From Streptomyces caniferus (GTDB lineage Bacteria; Actinomycetota; Actinomycetes; Streptomycetales; Streptomycetaceae), in NCBI RefSeq assembly GCF_009811555.1, contig NZ_BLIN01000005.1, forward strand, positions 2,241,501 through 2,305,500: a stretch of DNA of 64,000 bases, written 5' to 3'. The notes below the pieces were generated by a model that was given only the letters and a program-made list of their open reading frames with translations, was not told the origin of the DNA and did not search any database. Made by a program: the position numbers and the translations under genes. Positions 47,801 to 57,214 of the stretch are shown one piece after another; positions within the stretch are counted from its first letter, which is position 1, and each line of letters opens with the position of its first letter.

Positions 47801-48026
47801 GCAGGACGGCGCCGGTGTGGCGGTCGGTGTAGGAGACGATGCGGGGGAAGGCGGTGTCTACGCGGACCTCCAGTGCGTCGGACCGGAGCACCGCCTCGCC
47901 GGCGCGGGGTGCGGCGGTGGCGGGGTGGGCGCCGAGCGGGAGGGCGCCGGCGACCCCGGCGAGCGCGGTGGCGGCGACGACCTTCCGGCGGCTGGGCCCG
48001 CGCGGGGCACCTGTCTGTTCGTTCAC
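44874..48026 (-). CDS. Secreted endo-alpha-N-acetylgalactosaminidase, GH101 family
   Basis: A 1050-residue extracellular glycosidase of the type that releases Gal-GalNAc disaccharides from Ser/Thr of mucin-type glycoproteins. A Tat-like signal (SRRKVVAATALAGVAGALPL) precedes a supersandwich domain. The catalytic barrel shows TLLKGYQSEGHDSAHPDYGG, VHVNATESYPVAHAFSE, LDTVYLDVFRESGWNSDRL with the nucleophile-type Asp, and VATEWGHGLERSALWSHW. Beta-sandwich/carbohydrate-binding regions complete the C-terminus. A palindromic element at about 47186-47235 adds a Ser/Pro/Gly-rich stretch (SSPTLDFARAGGPPRAEG) without breaking the frame. GTG 48026 has AAGGAGG 9 nt upstream. It is partnered with the adjacent GH35 gene and the two-component system. 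Confidence 0.9.
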   Translation of the reverse strand: MNEQTGAPRGPSRRKVVAATALAGVAGALPLGAHPATAAPRAGEAVLRSDALEVRVDTAFPRIVSYTDRHTGAVLHGQDTPVTQVLLDGTAHTPRVTHRTRADRATYTLRFDGGTTLTVEIAVRDRTTTWRVTGLTDTPALRIGTLEIPGLALLSVRSDQPGATLLAARLELDKAKSGDTLVQVTDTTPADAAPTGCAYAVVATDALAAAIETNTCYDRPTGATTWENGRLWRQTVKGDGFVKAQLSCGQWTHRAAGQPSPAPDSSPTLDFARAGGPPRAEGAPTATDPLPYATVIVTGDRNGDGKTDWQDAAIALRDIMVVPLGADEQHLRVVPHIPFNFASQATNPFLATLDHIKRIALATDGLRQFTLLKGYQSEGHDSAHPDYGGNYNTRAGGLADLNALLRAGKKWNSDFAVHVNATESYPVAHAFSEKLVDKSDKQWDWLDQSYRIDARRDLVSGDIARRFAQLREETDPALDTVYLDVFRESGWNSDRLQRHLRDQGWQVATEWGHGLERSALWSHWANETDYGPDTSRGINSRLIRFLRNHHKDVFADKWPTLLGNARMGNFEGWVGKTDWNAFHTIIWTDALPAKYLQAYPIRTWDAHEITFEGPTRTSVSDAEGTRKITTDGRLVYDDGTYLLPWEPRRATDPHRLYHYNPHGGTTTWTLPRGWTGTTAVYAYRLTDQGRTAETRIPVSGGRITLTARPGVAYVVHRTRAPAPRDPAWGEGTPLTDPGFHSGNLTGRQVTGPASVRLSTSGDYELVIDAGAAATVAQKLARLAPGGYAASVQVEVGATAGERRRAALEIRTADGVTAANWTDTSTAGNYVAADRKSGTRFQRLFTHFTVPEGGGPVTLALTAAAGRARIRFDNLRVVPARPTTKKGALAYEDFEHVPQGWGLFVKGDAGGSTDPRTHIAQRHAPFTQRGWNGKAVDDVIDGGQSLKSRGENTGLVHRTVPHTVRFTPGRRYRITFRYENEKAGQYAWVTAVDTPAPRELTRTPLPVATRPATHTYEFTAPADGEAWVGLRKVADDGTAEFVLDTFEVREI
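47186..47235. repeat. Palindromic REP-like element inserted in frame in the GH101 gene
   Basis: GGGGGTCCCCCCGCTCGAGC, then GAAGTCGAGAGTGGGGGAGG, matches from memory a short palindrome repeated between genes across Streptomyces genomes. Here it falls inside a coding sequence and is translated as linker residues. Confidence 0.7.
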
Positions 48027-48209
48027 GCGCGCTGTCCTCCTTCGTGCCTGCACTGCCTGTCGGCGGACAGCGTGCTGCGCCTGCGGGGTGTGCGCCTATG
48101 GACAAAGGAGGGGCAGGTGTTGGACAGATGTGGGGCGCCTCGGGGCGGGCGGCGGGGAGCCGGTGCCGCCGGGGGCAGGCGCCGCCCGAAGCCGGTGCGG
48201 CCGATGGCC

Positions 48210-49445
48210 TCAGGCCGCCGCCCCGCCGTCGAGGGGCAGGACGGCGGTGAGTTCCCAGCCGCCCTCCGCCGCGGGGCCCGCGAGGAGCCGTCCGCCCATC
48301 GCCTCGGCCCGTTCGGTGAGTCCGGCCAGGCCGAAGCCGCCGCCGCGGGCCTGTTCGCACAGGCGGGCCGGGCTGCCGCCGTCGTTGGCGATGCGCAGCT
48401 CCGCCCCGAAGGGGACGGACCGCAGGCCGATCCGCACCGCCGTGGCATCCGCCGCGTGCTTGCGGACGTTGGTCAGCGCCTCGCGCACGATGCGGTAGAC
48501 CGCCGCGGCCACATCGTCCGGCAGCGCCTCGGCCAGGCCCTTGTCGAGGGAGAGGACGACCGGCGGGCCGGTGCGGGCGAAGGCCTCGGTCAGCGCGCAG
48601 ACCTCGGCGAGCCCGGCGACCGGCTGGGGGTGCGCCCCGTCCTCGCGCAGCACCCGCACCAGCCGGCGCATCGCGCCCAGCGCCTCGCTGCCGGAGGCCT
48701 CGATCCGTTCGAGGGTGGTGCCGGCCTGCGGGCCTTCGAGGGCGGTGAAGCGGGCGGCACGGGCCTGGACGACGATGCCGGTGACATGGTGGGCGACCAG
48801 GTCGTGCAGCTCCCGCGCCAGCTCCAGGCGTTCGGCGGCCCGCACGGCCGCGAGTTCGCGCAGCCGCCGGTCGTCCTGCCCGCGCAGGATCGTCGAGTAC
48901 GCGGCGACGACCACGGTGAGCACGGCGGAGACGACGGTGAACAGGCCCGGCCGGACGTCCCGTACCGGGGCGAGGACGCAGGCCAGGCCCAGCAGCGGGC
49001 CGAGGACGGCGGCGGTGCGGCCGGGCGCGCGGCGGACCACGGCGGTGAGCAGGACGAGCAGGGCGATGCCCTCCCCCAGGCCCCAGACTTCCCGCGCGTG
49101 CTGCCCGGCGATCAGCGCCGCCGACGCGCTGAGGGAGACCGCGGCCGCGGTGGCGGCCCGGCCGGTCAGCGGGATCCGGGCGGAGGGCACCGCGCAGAGA
49201 CAGACCGCGAGGCCGGCGGCCACCACGACCAGGTGCGGGCGGGTGGGCTGGCGGGCCGGCGCCAGGGTCTCGAACCCGACGAGGAGCAGCAGGGCCACGG
49301 CCAGTACGACGCGGGCGGCGACGGCCTCGCGCGGGTGGGTGTCCGTCCACCGGGCCGGCCGGCTCCCGCGCGCGGCCCGCCGGGCGCGCCCGGGCCCGCC
49401 GCCCGGGGCGCGCCGTGTTCGGGTGCGCTCGCCGTGCTCGTTCAC
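48210..49445 (-). CDS. Two-component sensor histidine kinase (NarL/DesK type)
   Basis: A 411-residue membrane sensor kinase. About four to six hydrophobic helices lie in residues 40-190 with little extracellular sequence. The dimerisation/phosphoacceptor domain (HisKA_3) has LELARELHDLVAHHVTGIVV with the phospho-His. The ATPase domain has the N box REALTNVRKHAADATAV and the G-rich GGGFGLAGLTERAEAMGG. Small membrane-embedded sensor regions of this kind usually sense membrane or cell-wall conditions. It is coupled to the response regulator by an ATGA overlap. Confidence 0.93.
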   Translation of the reverse strand: MNEHGERTRTRRAPGGGPGRARRAARGSRPARWTDTHPREAVAARVVLAVALLLLVGFETLAPARQPTRPHLVVVAAGLAVCLCAVPSARIPLTGRAATAAAVSLSASAALIAGQHAREVWGLGEGIALLVLLTAVVRRAPGRTAAVLGPLLGLACVLAPVRDVRPGLFTVVSAVLTVVVAAYSTILRGQDDRRLRELAAVRAAERLELARELHDLVAHHVTGIVVQARAARFTALEGPQAGTTLERIEASGSEALGAMRRLVRVLREDGAHPQPVAGLAEVCALTEAFARTGPPVVLSLDKGLAEALPDDVAAAVYRIVREALTNVRKHAADATAVRIGLRSVPFGAELRIANDGGSPARLCEQARGGGFGLAGLTERAEAMGGRLLAGPAAEGGWELTAVLPLDGGAAA

Positions 49446-50119
49446 GAGCTGCCGGAGGACAGGCCGCTCTCCCAGGCCCAGAAGGCGATCTCGACCCGGT
49501 TGCGGGCGTCCAGCTTGATCTGCACGTTCGCCAGATGGGACTTGACCGTGGACAGCGACAGATACAGTGCGCCGGCGATCTCGGCGTTGGTCCGGCCGCC
49601 GGCCAGCGCGCGGACGACGTCGCGTTCGCGGTCGGTGAGCGGCTCGGAGGGAGTGCGGACGGTCCGGCCCCCGCCGCCGGCGGGGCGCAGCTCGCGCAGC
49701 AGCCGGGCGGTGATCGCGGGCGAGAGCAGCGAGTGGCCGACGGCGGCGGCCCGTACGGCCTCCACGAGCAGCGCGGGGCTGGCGTCCTTGAGGAGGAAGC
49801 CGGAGGCCCCGCCGTGCAGCGCGGCGTGCACGTATTCGTCCAGGTCGAAGGTGGTGACGATGACGATCCGGGGGATGTGGCGGCAGTCGGGGCGGCCGGC
49901 GCGCCCGGTCAGCCGGCGGGTGACCTCCAGCCCGTCGGTCCTGGGCATCCGGATGTCCAGCAGCAGCACGTCGGGGCGCAGCCGGTCGACGGCGGCGAGG
50001 GCGGCCTCGCCGTCGGTGACGTCGGCGAGGACCTCGATGTCGTCCTGGCTCTCCAGGACCATCCGGAAGCCGATGCGGACCACTTCCTGGTCGTCCGCGA
50101 TCACCACACTGATCGGCAT
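49442..50119 (-). CDS. NarL/LuxR-family response regulator
   Basis: A 225-residue partner of the kinase encoded just downstream. The receiver domain (about 1-125) has ADD, phosphoacceptor Asp55 in VLLLDIRMPRTDG, and FLLKDASP with the conserved Lys. The C-terminal LuxR helix-turn-helix (about 158-218) reads LTDRERDVVRALAGGRTNAE then STVKSHLANVQIKLDARNRV. It binds DNA after phosphorylation. The targets are unknown; the neighbouring glycosidases are candidates but no shared binding site was seen. Start ATG 50119 with GAGGAGG-like sequence upstream. Confidence 0.94.
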   Translation of the reverse strand: MPISVVIADDQEVVRIGFRMVLESQDDIEVLADVTDGEAALAAVDRLRPDVLLLDIRMPRTDGLEVTRRLTGRAGRPDCRHIPRIVIVTTFDLDEYVHAALHGGASGFLLKDASPALLVEAVRAAAVGHSLLSPAITARLLRELRPAGGGGRTVRTPSEPLTDRERDVVRALAGGRTNAEIAGALYLSLSTVKSHLANVQIKLDARNRVEIAFWAWESGLSSGSS

Positions 50120-50239
50120 TGTCGTTCCTCCTCGGCGCCCTCGGGTGCGGGTCGGTGTCCGTCCCTGCGGCCGGCGGTGCTCACGGGCCGCAACTGCTGC
50201 CGCGGACGGTCCGCCGGACCGGGCGCCGGGGCGGGCCGG

Positions 50240-50416
50240 TCAGCCCTGGGCCGCGTTCGAGGGTTCGTCGGCCGGCAGCTCGACGGGGTCGTGGGGGCCG
50301 CCGAGCAGCACATACGCGAGGGTCGCCGCGGAGGCGGCGAGGAGCAGTGCGGCGACGACCGTCGCACGGCGGTCGCGGTCGCCTGCCGGGCGTCGGGGGC
50401 GGGGCTCGGTGGTCAT
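50240..50416 (-). CDS. Small single-pass membrane protein
   Basis: A 58-residue protein with a basic N-terminus (TTEPRPRRPAGDRDRRAT), one hydrophobic helix (VVAALLLAASAATLAYVLLG) and a short acidic tail. The basic-in arrangement suggests the N-terminus is cytoplasmic. It lies upstream of the two-component genes on the same strand, about 120 bp from the regulator. It could be an accessory component or unrelated. No family is recognised. Confidence 0.5.
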   Translation of the reverse strand: MTTEPRPRRPAGDRDRRATVVAALLLAASAATLAYVLLGGPHDPVELPADEPSNAAQG

Positions 50417-50546
50417 ACCGTTCACCGTAGGAAGCCGCCGCGAAGCCGCCCATAGGCCGTCCGGTCATCCCTGACGGCACAAGGCCCGGCCACAAGCACG
50501 AGCTTGGTCCCGGGGCGGGCGGACCAACGGCCGTGGCGGGACGGGA

Positions 50547-51610
50547 CCTAGGTGTATTGATCACGAGCGTTGTTAACGCTGGCTGGGCTTGATCATGGCG
50601 AAGACCTCCGGTGTGGTGGAGCTGTCTAGGACTGCACCGCACGGAGGTCTTCGTGTCCCACCGTAATGCCCGGCTGACCGTTCACGGCAGGCGGCTGCTG
50701 GTCGAGCGCGTCCGTTCCGGGCGCCCCATCGCGCACGTCGCCGCCGAGATGGGCATCTCGCGGCCCACCGCCCACAAGTGGCTGCGTCGCTGGAGAACGC
50801 AGGGCGAGGCCGGGCTGCACGATCGTCCCAGCCGGCCGCACACGACACCGCACCGGACTCCTCTCGCGGTAGAGGACCAGGTATGCCGGTTGCGGCAAGA
50901 CCGGAAGCTGGGCCCGGCTCGCATCGCACCGATCCTGGGCCTGCCGGCCTCGACCGTCCACCGGGTCCTGGCCCGGCACGGCCTGAACCGCCTCGCCTTC
51001 CTCGACCGGCCCACCGGCCAGGTCATCCGCCGCTACGAACGCAGCAGGCCCGGCGAGCTCGTCCACGTGGACGTGAAGAAACTCGGCCGCATACCCGACG
51101 GCGGGGGCTGGCGCATCCACGGCCGTGCCGCCTGCCCCGACCGCCGCCGCACCACAGGCTTCGACTACATCCACTCCGCAGTCGACGACCACAGCCGCCT
51201 CGCCTACAGCGAAGTCCACCGGGACGAGAAAGCCGCCACCTGCGCGGCCTTCCTGCAGCGGGCCGCAGCCTTCTTCGCCGCCTGCGGCATCCTGCGCATC
51301 GAACGTGTCCTGACGGACAACGCCTGGCCCTACCGCAAGAGCTTCGCCTGGCGTCAGGCGCTTGCAGATCTCGGCGCGGCCGGCAAGCTCACGCGCATCT
51401 ACCGGCCGCAGACCAATGGCAAGGTCGAACGCTTCAACCGCACCCTGCTCGACGAATGGGCCTACCTACGGCCCTACACCAGCAACGACGAACGAACCGC
51501 CGCACTGGACACCTTCCTGCACAGCTACAACCATCACAGGTGCCACACCGCACTCGGAGGCAAGTCACCCATCAGCCGCGTGAACAACCCTGCGGGTCAA
51601 TACACCTAGG
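50547..51610 (+). mobile_element. Complete IS481-family insertion sequence with target duplication
   Basis: The element proper is 50553-51604 (1052 bp). Its ends are inverted repeats: the left begins TGTATTGATCACGAGCGTTG, and the right, reversed, begins TGTATTGACCCGCAGGGTTG; similarity continues to about 32 bp. It is flanked by a 6-bp direct repeat CCTAGG (50547-50552 and 51605-51610), fitting the NCTAGN target preference known for IS481. It carries one transposase gene and looks intact, so insertion may be recent. Confidence 0.93.
50653..51609 (+). CDS. IS481-family transposase
   Basis: A 318-residue DDE transposase. The N-terminal helix-turn-helix region is LLVERVRSGRPIAHVAAEMG then ISRPTAHKWLRRW. 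A second HTH-like stretch is GPARIAPILGLPASTVHRVL. The rve integrase core has the first Asp in GELVHVDVKKLGRI, the second in RVLTDNAWPY, and the Glu in NGKVERFNRTLLDEW. GTG 50653 is chosen for the GGAGG 6 nt upstream. The stop codon TAG (51607-51609) lies outside the element, inside the duplicated CCTAGG target site. Confidence 0.95.
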   Translation: MSHRNARLTVHGRRLLVERVRSGRPIAHVAAEMGISRPTAHKWLRRWRTQGEAGLHDRPSRPHTTPHRTPLAVEDQVCRLRQDRKLGPARIAPILGLPASTVHRVLARHGLNRLAFLDRPTGQVIRRYERSRPGELVHVDVKKLGRIPDGGGWRIHGRAACPDRRRTTGFDYIHSAVDDHSRLAYSEVHRDEKAATCAAFLQRAAAFFAACGILRIERVLTDNAWPYRKSFAWRQALADLGAAGKLTRIYRPQTNGKVERFNRTLLDEWAYLRPYTSNDERTAALDTFLHSYNHHRCHTALGGKSPISRVNNPAGQYT

Positions 51611-51644
51611 GCCCAGACCAAGGTCGGGGACTTCGGACCCGCGA

Positions 51645-51673
51645 AGGGCCCGGGGAGAAGCTCCCCGGGCCCT
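51645..51673 (-). terminator. Terminator hairpin downstream of the trypsin gene
   Basis: Perfect 13-bp stem (AGGGCCCGGGGAG with CTCCCCGGGCCCT) around a 3-nt loop, 18 bp past the minus-strand stop. Confidence 0.88.
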
Positions 51674-51690
51674 CGGTGTGCGTGGTGCGG

Positions 51691-53659
<1,969 letters not shown>

Positions 53660-53717
53660 CGGAGCGGCGGCCGCTTCCCGGGGCGGGGCAGCTGGGGTCC
53701 GGGCCGACGGTCCGGTC

Positions 53718-54188
53718 CTAGACCAGCCACTCCCCGTCGCGCATCAGGGTCCGGCCGGCCATCTCCACAACCGTTCCCCATGCCTGCAGCACCTGCGGGG
53801 CGACACGGAAGAACACGTACGAGGGGTGGTCCTCGCGGGGGTCCCAGCCGTCCTTGGCGGCGAACGCGTCGCCCACCCCGGCCGGGAGCTCCTCACGGGT
53901 CAGCATCCGTGCGGTGCCGTGGACCAGGACCACGTCCCGGGTGTGGCCGAAGGAGAGCCGGACCCGGCCCGAGGCGCACAGATTGCGGCCGGTCGGGTTG
54001 GTGTCGCGGGTGGAGAGCCACACCGCCTCGCCGTCCCACCAGAAGGCCAGCGGAACGAGGCAGGGCTCACCGGTGGCGTCGGCCGTGGCGGCCCATACGT
54101 CATTGTCCCGCGCGAGCCGTGCGAGCGCCTCGCGCTTGCGCTGTTCCGGGCTGCGGGGTCCGCCGGGGCGAGAGTCGGCTGTCGTCAT
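53718..54188 (-). CDS. Pyridoxamine-phosphate-oxidase-like flavin/F420-binding protein
   Basis: A 156-residue split-beta-barrel protein of the PNPOx-like superfamily. The core includes NDVWAATADATGEPCLVPLA, then FWWDGEAVWLSTRDTNPTGR and VRLSFGHTRDVVLVHGTARM (each shown in part). Members bind FMN, F420 or heme; the cofactor here is not determinable. The ATG at 54188 has TAGCCT 6 nt upstream and no ribosome-binding site, implying a leaderless transcript. Confidence 0.82.
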   Translation of the reverse strand: MTTADSRPGGPRSPEQRKREALARLARDNDVWAATADATGEPCLVPLAFWWDGEAVWLSTRDTNPTGRNLCASGRVRLSFGHTRDVVLVHGTARMLTREELPAGVGDAFAAKDGWDPREDHPSYVFFRVAPQVLQAWGTVVEMAGRTLMRDGEWLV

Positions 54189-54291
54189 GCGGGGAGGCTA
54201 TGGCGTGCGACGCTCCGTCACATCCGGCGGCGGAACTAGGTCGCAGGGCGGAGGGCCGTCCTCGGACCGGGCGGGACCGCTCGGCACGCCC

Positions 54292-54987
54292 CTAGACCCA
54301 CCCGTCCAGGCCCGCCATGAACCCGTCGAAGTCGTCGCGGTGGATGGTGTGTCCGGCGCCCTGGACCGTACGGACCTCGAACCCGCGGCCGGTCAGCTCG
54401 TCCGCCGCTCTCTCGGAGAAGAGGAACCCCTCCCCCGCGAACTGCACCAGCGACGGGACGACCGGCTTCTCGGGCACATGGTCCTCCCGGTGCACGGCGG
54501 ACAGCGCGAGGGCGGTGCCGGTGTCCCACTCCGCGACGGTGGCCAGCTCGATGTCGAGATCGGCGTCGTTCCAGCGCGGATTGAAGGTGCGCAGCATCGC
54601 CCGGTCGGCCCTCTTGAACGTGAGGAACAGCGCCGGGTCGACAGGCTCCTGGAAGGCGGGGAACGACCACGCGGGATCGCTGTAGACCGCCCGCCGCGGC
54701 TGCAGCCGCTCCACCGCCAGGGACAGCGCCAGGCCGCCCAGCGAGTGCCCGATGACGACCTCGGGGCCGGCGGGCAGGGTCTCCACGAGGTCCTCGGCGA
54801 ACAGCTCGGTGCTGTAGTCGCCGCGCGGACTGCGGCCGTGGCCGCGCAGATCGACGGCGATGACGCGATAGCCCCGGCCGGCGAGCTCCGGACCGACGCG
54901 GTGCCAGGTGCGGTGATCGGACATCAGCCCGTGCACCAGCACCGCGGTCCGCTCGCCGGTGCCCCATTCGTGGGTGTGCAGCTGCAT
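54292..54987 (-). CDS. Alpha/beta-fold hydrolase
   Basis: A 231-residue hydrolase. The oxyanion region is AVLVHGLMSDHRTWHRVG. VIAVDLRGHGRSPRGDYS leads to the nucleophile elbow VVIGHSLGGLALSLA (Ser in GHSLG, about residue 95). The acid residue probably lies before the last His, in VQGAGHTIHRDDFDGF. The substrate is unknown. ATG 54987 follows GAGGAGAGG, which rules out the longer frame. Confidence 0.9.
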   Translation of the reverse strand: MQLHTHEWGTGERTAVLVHGLMSDHRTWHRVGPELAGRGYRVIAVDLRGHGRSPRGDYSTELFAEDLVETLPAGPEVVIGHSLGGLALSLAVERLQPRRAVYSDPAWSFPAFQEPVDPALFLTFKRADRAMLRTFNPRWNDADLDIELATVAEWDTGTALALSAVHREDHVPEKPVVPSLVQFAGEGFLFSERAADELTGRGFEVRTVQGAGHTIHRDDFDGFMAGLDGWV

Positions 54988-55230
54988 GCCCGTGCCTCTC
55001 CTCGGTTCCCGTGCGCGCCGCCTGCCGATGGTCCGCGGCCCGGCTCCCGGACCGGGCCGCACCCGCGCGAGATTACACACGCAAGGAGGCGTGACGGGCG
55101 CGCCCCGCCCCTGTCCGCCGCGGTCCTGACCTGCACGGCCCTCTGCCGGGCGCCCCCGCCGTCGCGCTGTCGCGCCGCTGCGGGCGCCCCGCGGACCGGC
55201 GGGCGGCGCAGGGACCGCCCGCTCGGCCCG

Positions 55231-55962
55231 TCAGCGCCAGTCGCTCTCCGGCGTCGCCGCCGCCAGTACTTCCCGTGCACCGGTGCGGAGGGGTACGCCG
55301 TGCGGGACGCACACCGTGTCGACGTCGAGTGCGGCGAGCCGGCGGAAGGACGCGACGGCCTCCTCGCGGGCGACGTTGAACGGGCCGAGGACCGCGTGGC
55401 GGCCGTCGGGGGCGGTGGCGATGAGGTCGCCGGGGAAGAGCAGCCGGCTCTCGGGGAGGTGGAGCGCGATCCCGCCGGGTGTGTGCCCGGGGACGTGCAG
55501 CACCCGCACCGGTTCCCCCCAGCCGTCGAGGGTGTCCCCGTCGTGCAGGACGGTGTCGACCTCGGCAGGGCGCAGCGCCGGCATCCCGGATGCCGCCAGG
55601 TCCGCCATGACCCCTTCGTGCAGGGACCGTTCCGCGGGGGTCAGCACCGGCGTGGGTTCGGGGGCGGTGCCGCGGATGTACGGGGCGTCCAGTGCTCCGG
55701 CCAGCACGCGGGCGCCGGTGGCCGCGGCCAGGTCGGCGGCGGAGCCCATGTGGTCCACGTGGCAGTGGGTGAGCACGATCTGCCGCAGCTGTTCCGGGCG
55801 GCCGCCGAGCGCGGCGAGGGCGTCGAGGACGGCGGGGGCCGAGCCGGGGATGCCGGTGTCGACGAGCGCGTAACCGTCGTCGGGCAGCGCGACGAGGTAC
55901 ACATGCCCGACGGGGAAGGGGAGTTGCCAGACGGTGGGGGTGATCTCGGTCGGTGCGTCCAT
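55231..55962 (-). CDS. Metallo-beta-lactamase-fold hydrolase
   Basis: A 243-residue hydrolase with the dimetal motif VLTHCHVDHMGSAADLAAAT (HxHxDH). The bridging Asp is in LLFPGDLIATAPDG, and metal-binding His residues are in VLHVPGHTPGGIALH and VCVPHGVPL. The family includes glyoxalase II-like and other thiolester or lactone hydrolases; the substrate is unknown. The start ATG 55962 has TAGCGT 7 nt upstream (leaderless type). A much longer open frame extends upstream but is an antisense shadow of the lipoprotein gene. Confidence 0.87.
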   Translation of the reverse strand: MDAPTEITPTVWQLPFPVGHVYLVALPDDGYALVDTGIPGSAPAVLDALAALGGRPEQLRQIVLTHCHVDHMGSAADLAAATGARVLAGALDAPYIRGTAPEPTPVLTPAERSLHEGVMADLAASGMPALRPAEVDTVLHDGDTLDGWGEPVRVLHVPGHTPGGIALHLPESRLLFPGDLIATAPDGRHAVLGPFNVAREEAVASFRRLAALDVDTVCVPHGVPLRTGAREVLAAATPESDWR

Positions 55963-56133
55963 GACCGGGACGCTAGCGGGCGGGCGGTGCGCCGCCACCG
56001 GGTGTTCGCCGCGGGCGGAGCCCGGAGCGCGGGTGCTGGAGCCTGCCGCCCGGCCCCGGGCGGCAGGGACGGAAAGGGCCGGAACCTGTCTTGCGCCTGG
56101 CACGTCCCATCCGTGACACAAGGAGGCAATGTC

Positions 56134-56622
56134 ATGCGAGGATCCCACCTCTCCCGCACCCGTACCCTCACCGCCGTGCTCGCGCTGGCGACGACCGGCG
56201 CCGTCGCCCTGTCCGGCTGTGGCCAGAAGGAGCAGAAGGTGGCCCCCGCGGCGCCGCCGAAGAAGCAGGACGCGTTCGAGCGGCGCGCGGATCAGATCGT
56301 GCGGGACTGGCCGAAGGTCTCCCCGGTCCACGGCCGGCAGCAGGCGCTGCTGCCGCTGGTGACGGCGGAGCGCCCCGGGAAGAAGGCGGCGCGGGAGATC
56401 ACCGTCACCGTCGGGCACAGCGCCTGCGATGTCCGTTTCGGTGCGCGCAGCCATGAGTCGAAGGACCTGGTGGTGATCACCGGCTGGGGCAAGCGGAAGA
56501 GCGCCAAGGGGATGTGCACCGAGCAACTGGCCACCGACAAGGTGACGGTGCACCTCAAGAGCGCACTGGACGGCCGCAAGGTCGTGGACGCGGCGACCGG
56601 CAAGCAGCTCCTGAAGGGCTGA
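56134..56622 (+). CDS. Small secreted lipoprotein
   Basis: A 162-residue precursor with a lipoprotein signal peptide (basic RGSHLSRTRT, hydrophobic core LTAVLALATTGAVAL, lipobox LSGCG). The mature domain of about 130 residues has two Cys (SACDVRF and KGMCTEQL) that could pair. It has no recognised family. ATG 56134 follows AAGGAGG. It is probably anchored on the outer face of the membrane, with unknown role. Confidence 0.8.
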   Translation: MRGSHLSRTRTLTAVLALATTGAVALSGCGQKEQKVAPAAPPKKQDAFERRADQIVRDWPKVSPVHGRQQALLPLVTAERPGKKAAREITVTVGHSACDVRFGARSHESKDLVVITGWGKRKSAKGMCTEQLATDKVTVHLKSALDGRKVVDAATGKQLLKG

Positions 56623-56697
56623 CGGCGGGGACGGCGTGCGCGCGCGTGTGCTCCGCGGTTCGCGTGTGCGCGCGCTCGAACCCCCTAGGCTCGCGGC

Positions 56698-57174
56698 ATG
56701 AGCCCTTCCATCGCCCGCAACACCCGCGTCGAGCTGCCCGAGCTGCTGGAGTTCGTCCGCCCCCGTCACCGCGCGATCCTGCTCACCCGCCGCAGCGACG
56801 GCACCCCGCAGGGCTCGCCGCTGACCTGTGGGGTGGACGACTCCGGGCGGCTGGTCATGTCGACGTATCCGGAGCGCGCCAAGGTCCGCAACGCCCGCCG
56901 GGTCTCCTCGGTCAGCGTCATCGTGCTGTCCGACGAATGGAACGGGCCGTGGGTGCAGATCGACGGCGAGGCCGAGGTCATCGACGCGCCGGATGCGATC
57001 GAACCGCTCGTCGAGTACTACCGCAACATCGCCGGCGAGCACCCGGACTGGGATGAGTACCGGGAGGCGATGCGCAAGCAGGGCAAGTCGCTGATCCGGG
57101 TGACGCCGCTGCGCTGGGGGCCGGTCGCGACCGGCGGTTTCCCGGCCCGGCTCACGGAGGACGGCGACGAGTAG
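56698..57174 (+). CDS. PPOX-class F420-dependent oxidoreductase
   Basis: A 158-residue split-barrel protein of the F420-binding PPOX group. LEFVRPRHRAILLTRRSDGT and PQGSPLTCGVDDSGRLVMST (parts shown) are followed by YPERAKVRNARRVSSVSV with the Lys/Arg typical of F420 phosphate binding. It ends with SLIRVTPLRWGPVATGGFPA. Likely a deazaflavin-dependent reductase of unknown substrate. TAGGCT lies 6 nt before the ATG, so it is probably leaderless. Confidence 0.88.
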   Translation: MSPSIARNTRVELPELLEFVRPRHRAILLTRRSDGTPQGSPLTCGVDDSGRLVMSTYPERAKVRNARRVSSVSVIVLSDEWNGPWVQIDGEAEVIDAPDAIEPLVEYYRNIAGEHPDWDEYREAMRKQGKSLIRVTPLRWGPVATGGFPARLTEDGDE

Positions 57175-57214
57175 CCCGCCCTGCCGCGGCCCGGCGCACC
57201 GGCCGGGGGAGACG

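Noticed and set aside
44680..49350. A 1556-codon minus-strand open frame and a 1737-codon plus-strand frame across 45261-50474
   Set aside because: Both are codon-position shadows of the GH101, kinase and regulator genes and contain no recognisable domain.
55231..57042. A 603-codon minus-strand frame containing the MBL hydrolase
   Set aside because: The N-terminal 360 codons are antisense to the lipoprotein and PPOX genes; the hydrolase begins at ATG 55962 with its own -10 element.
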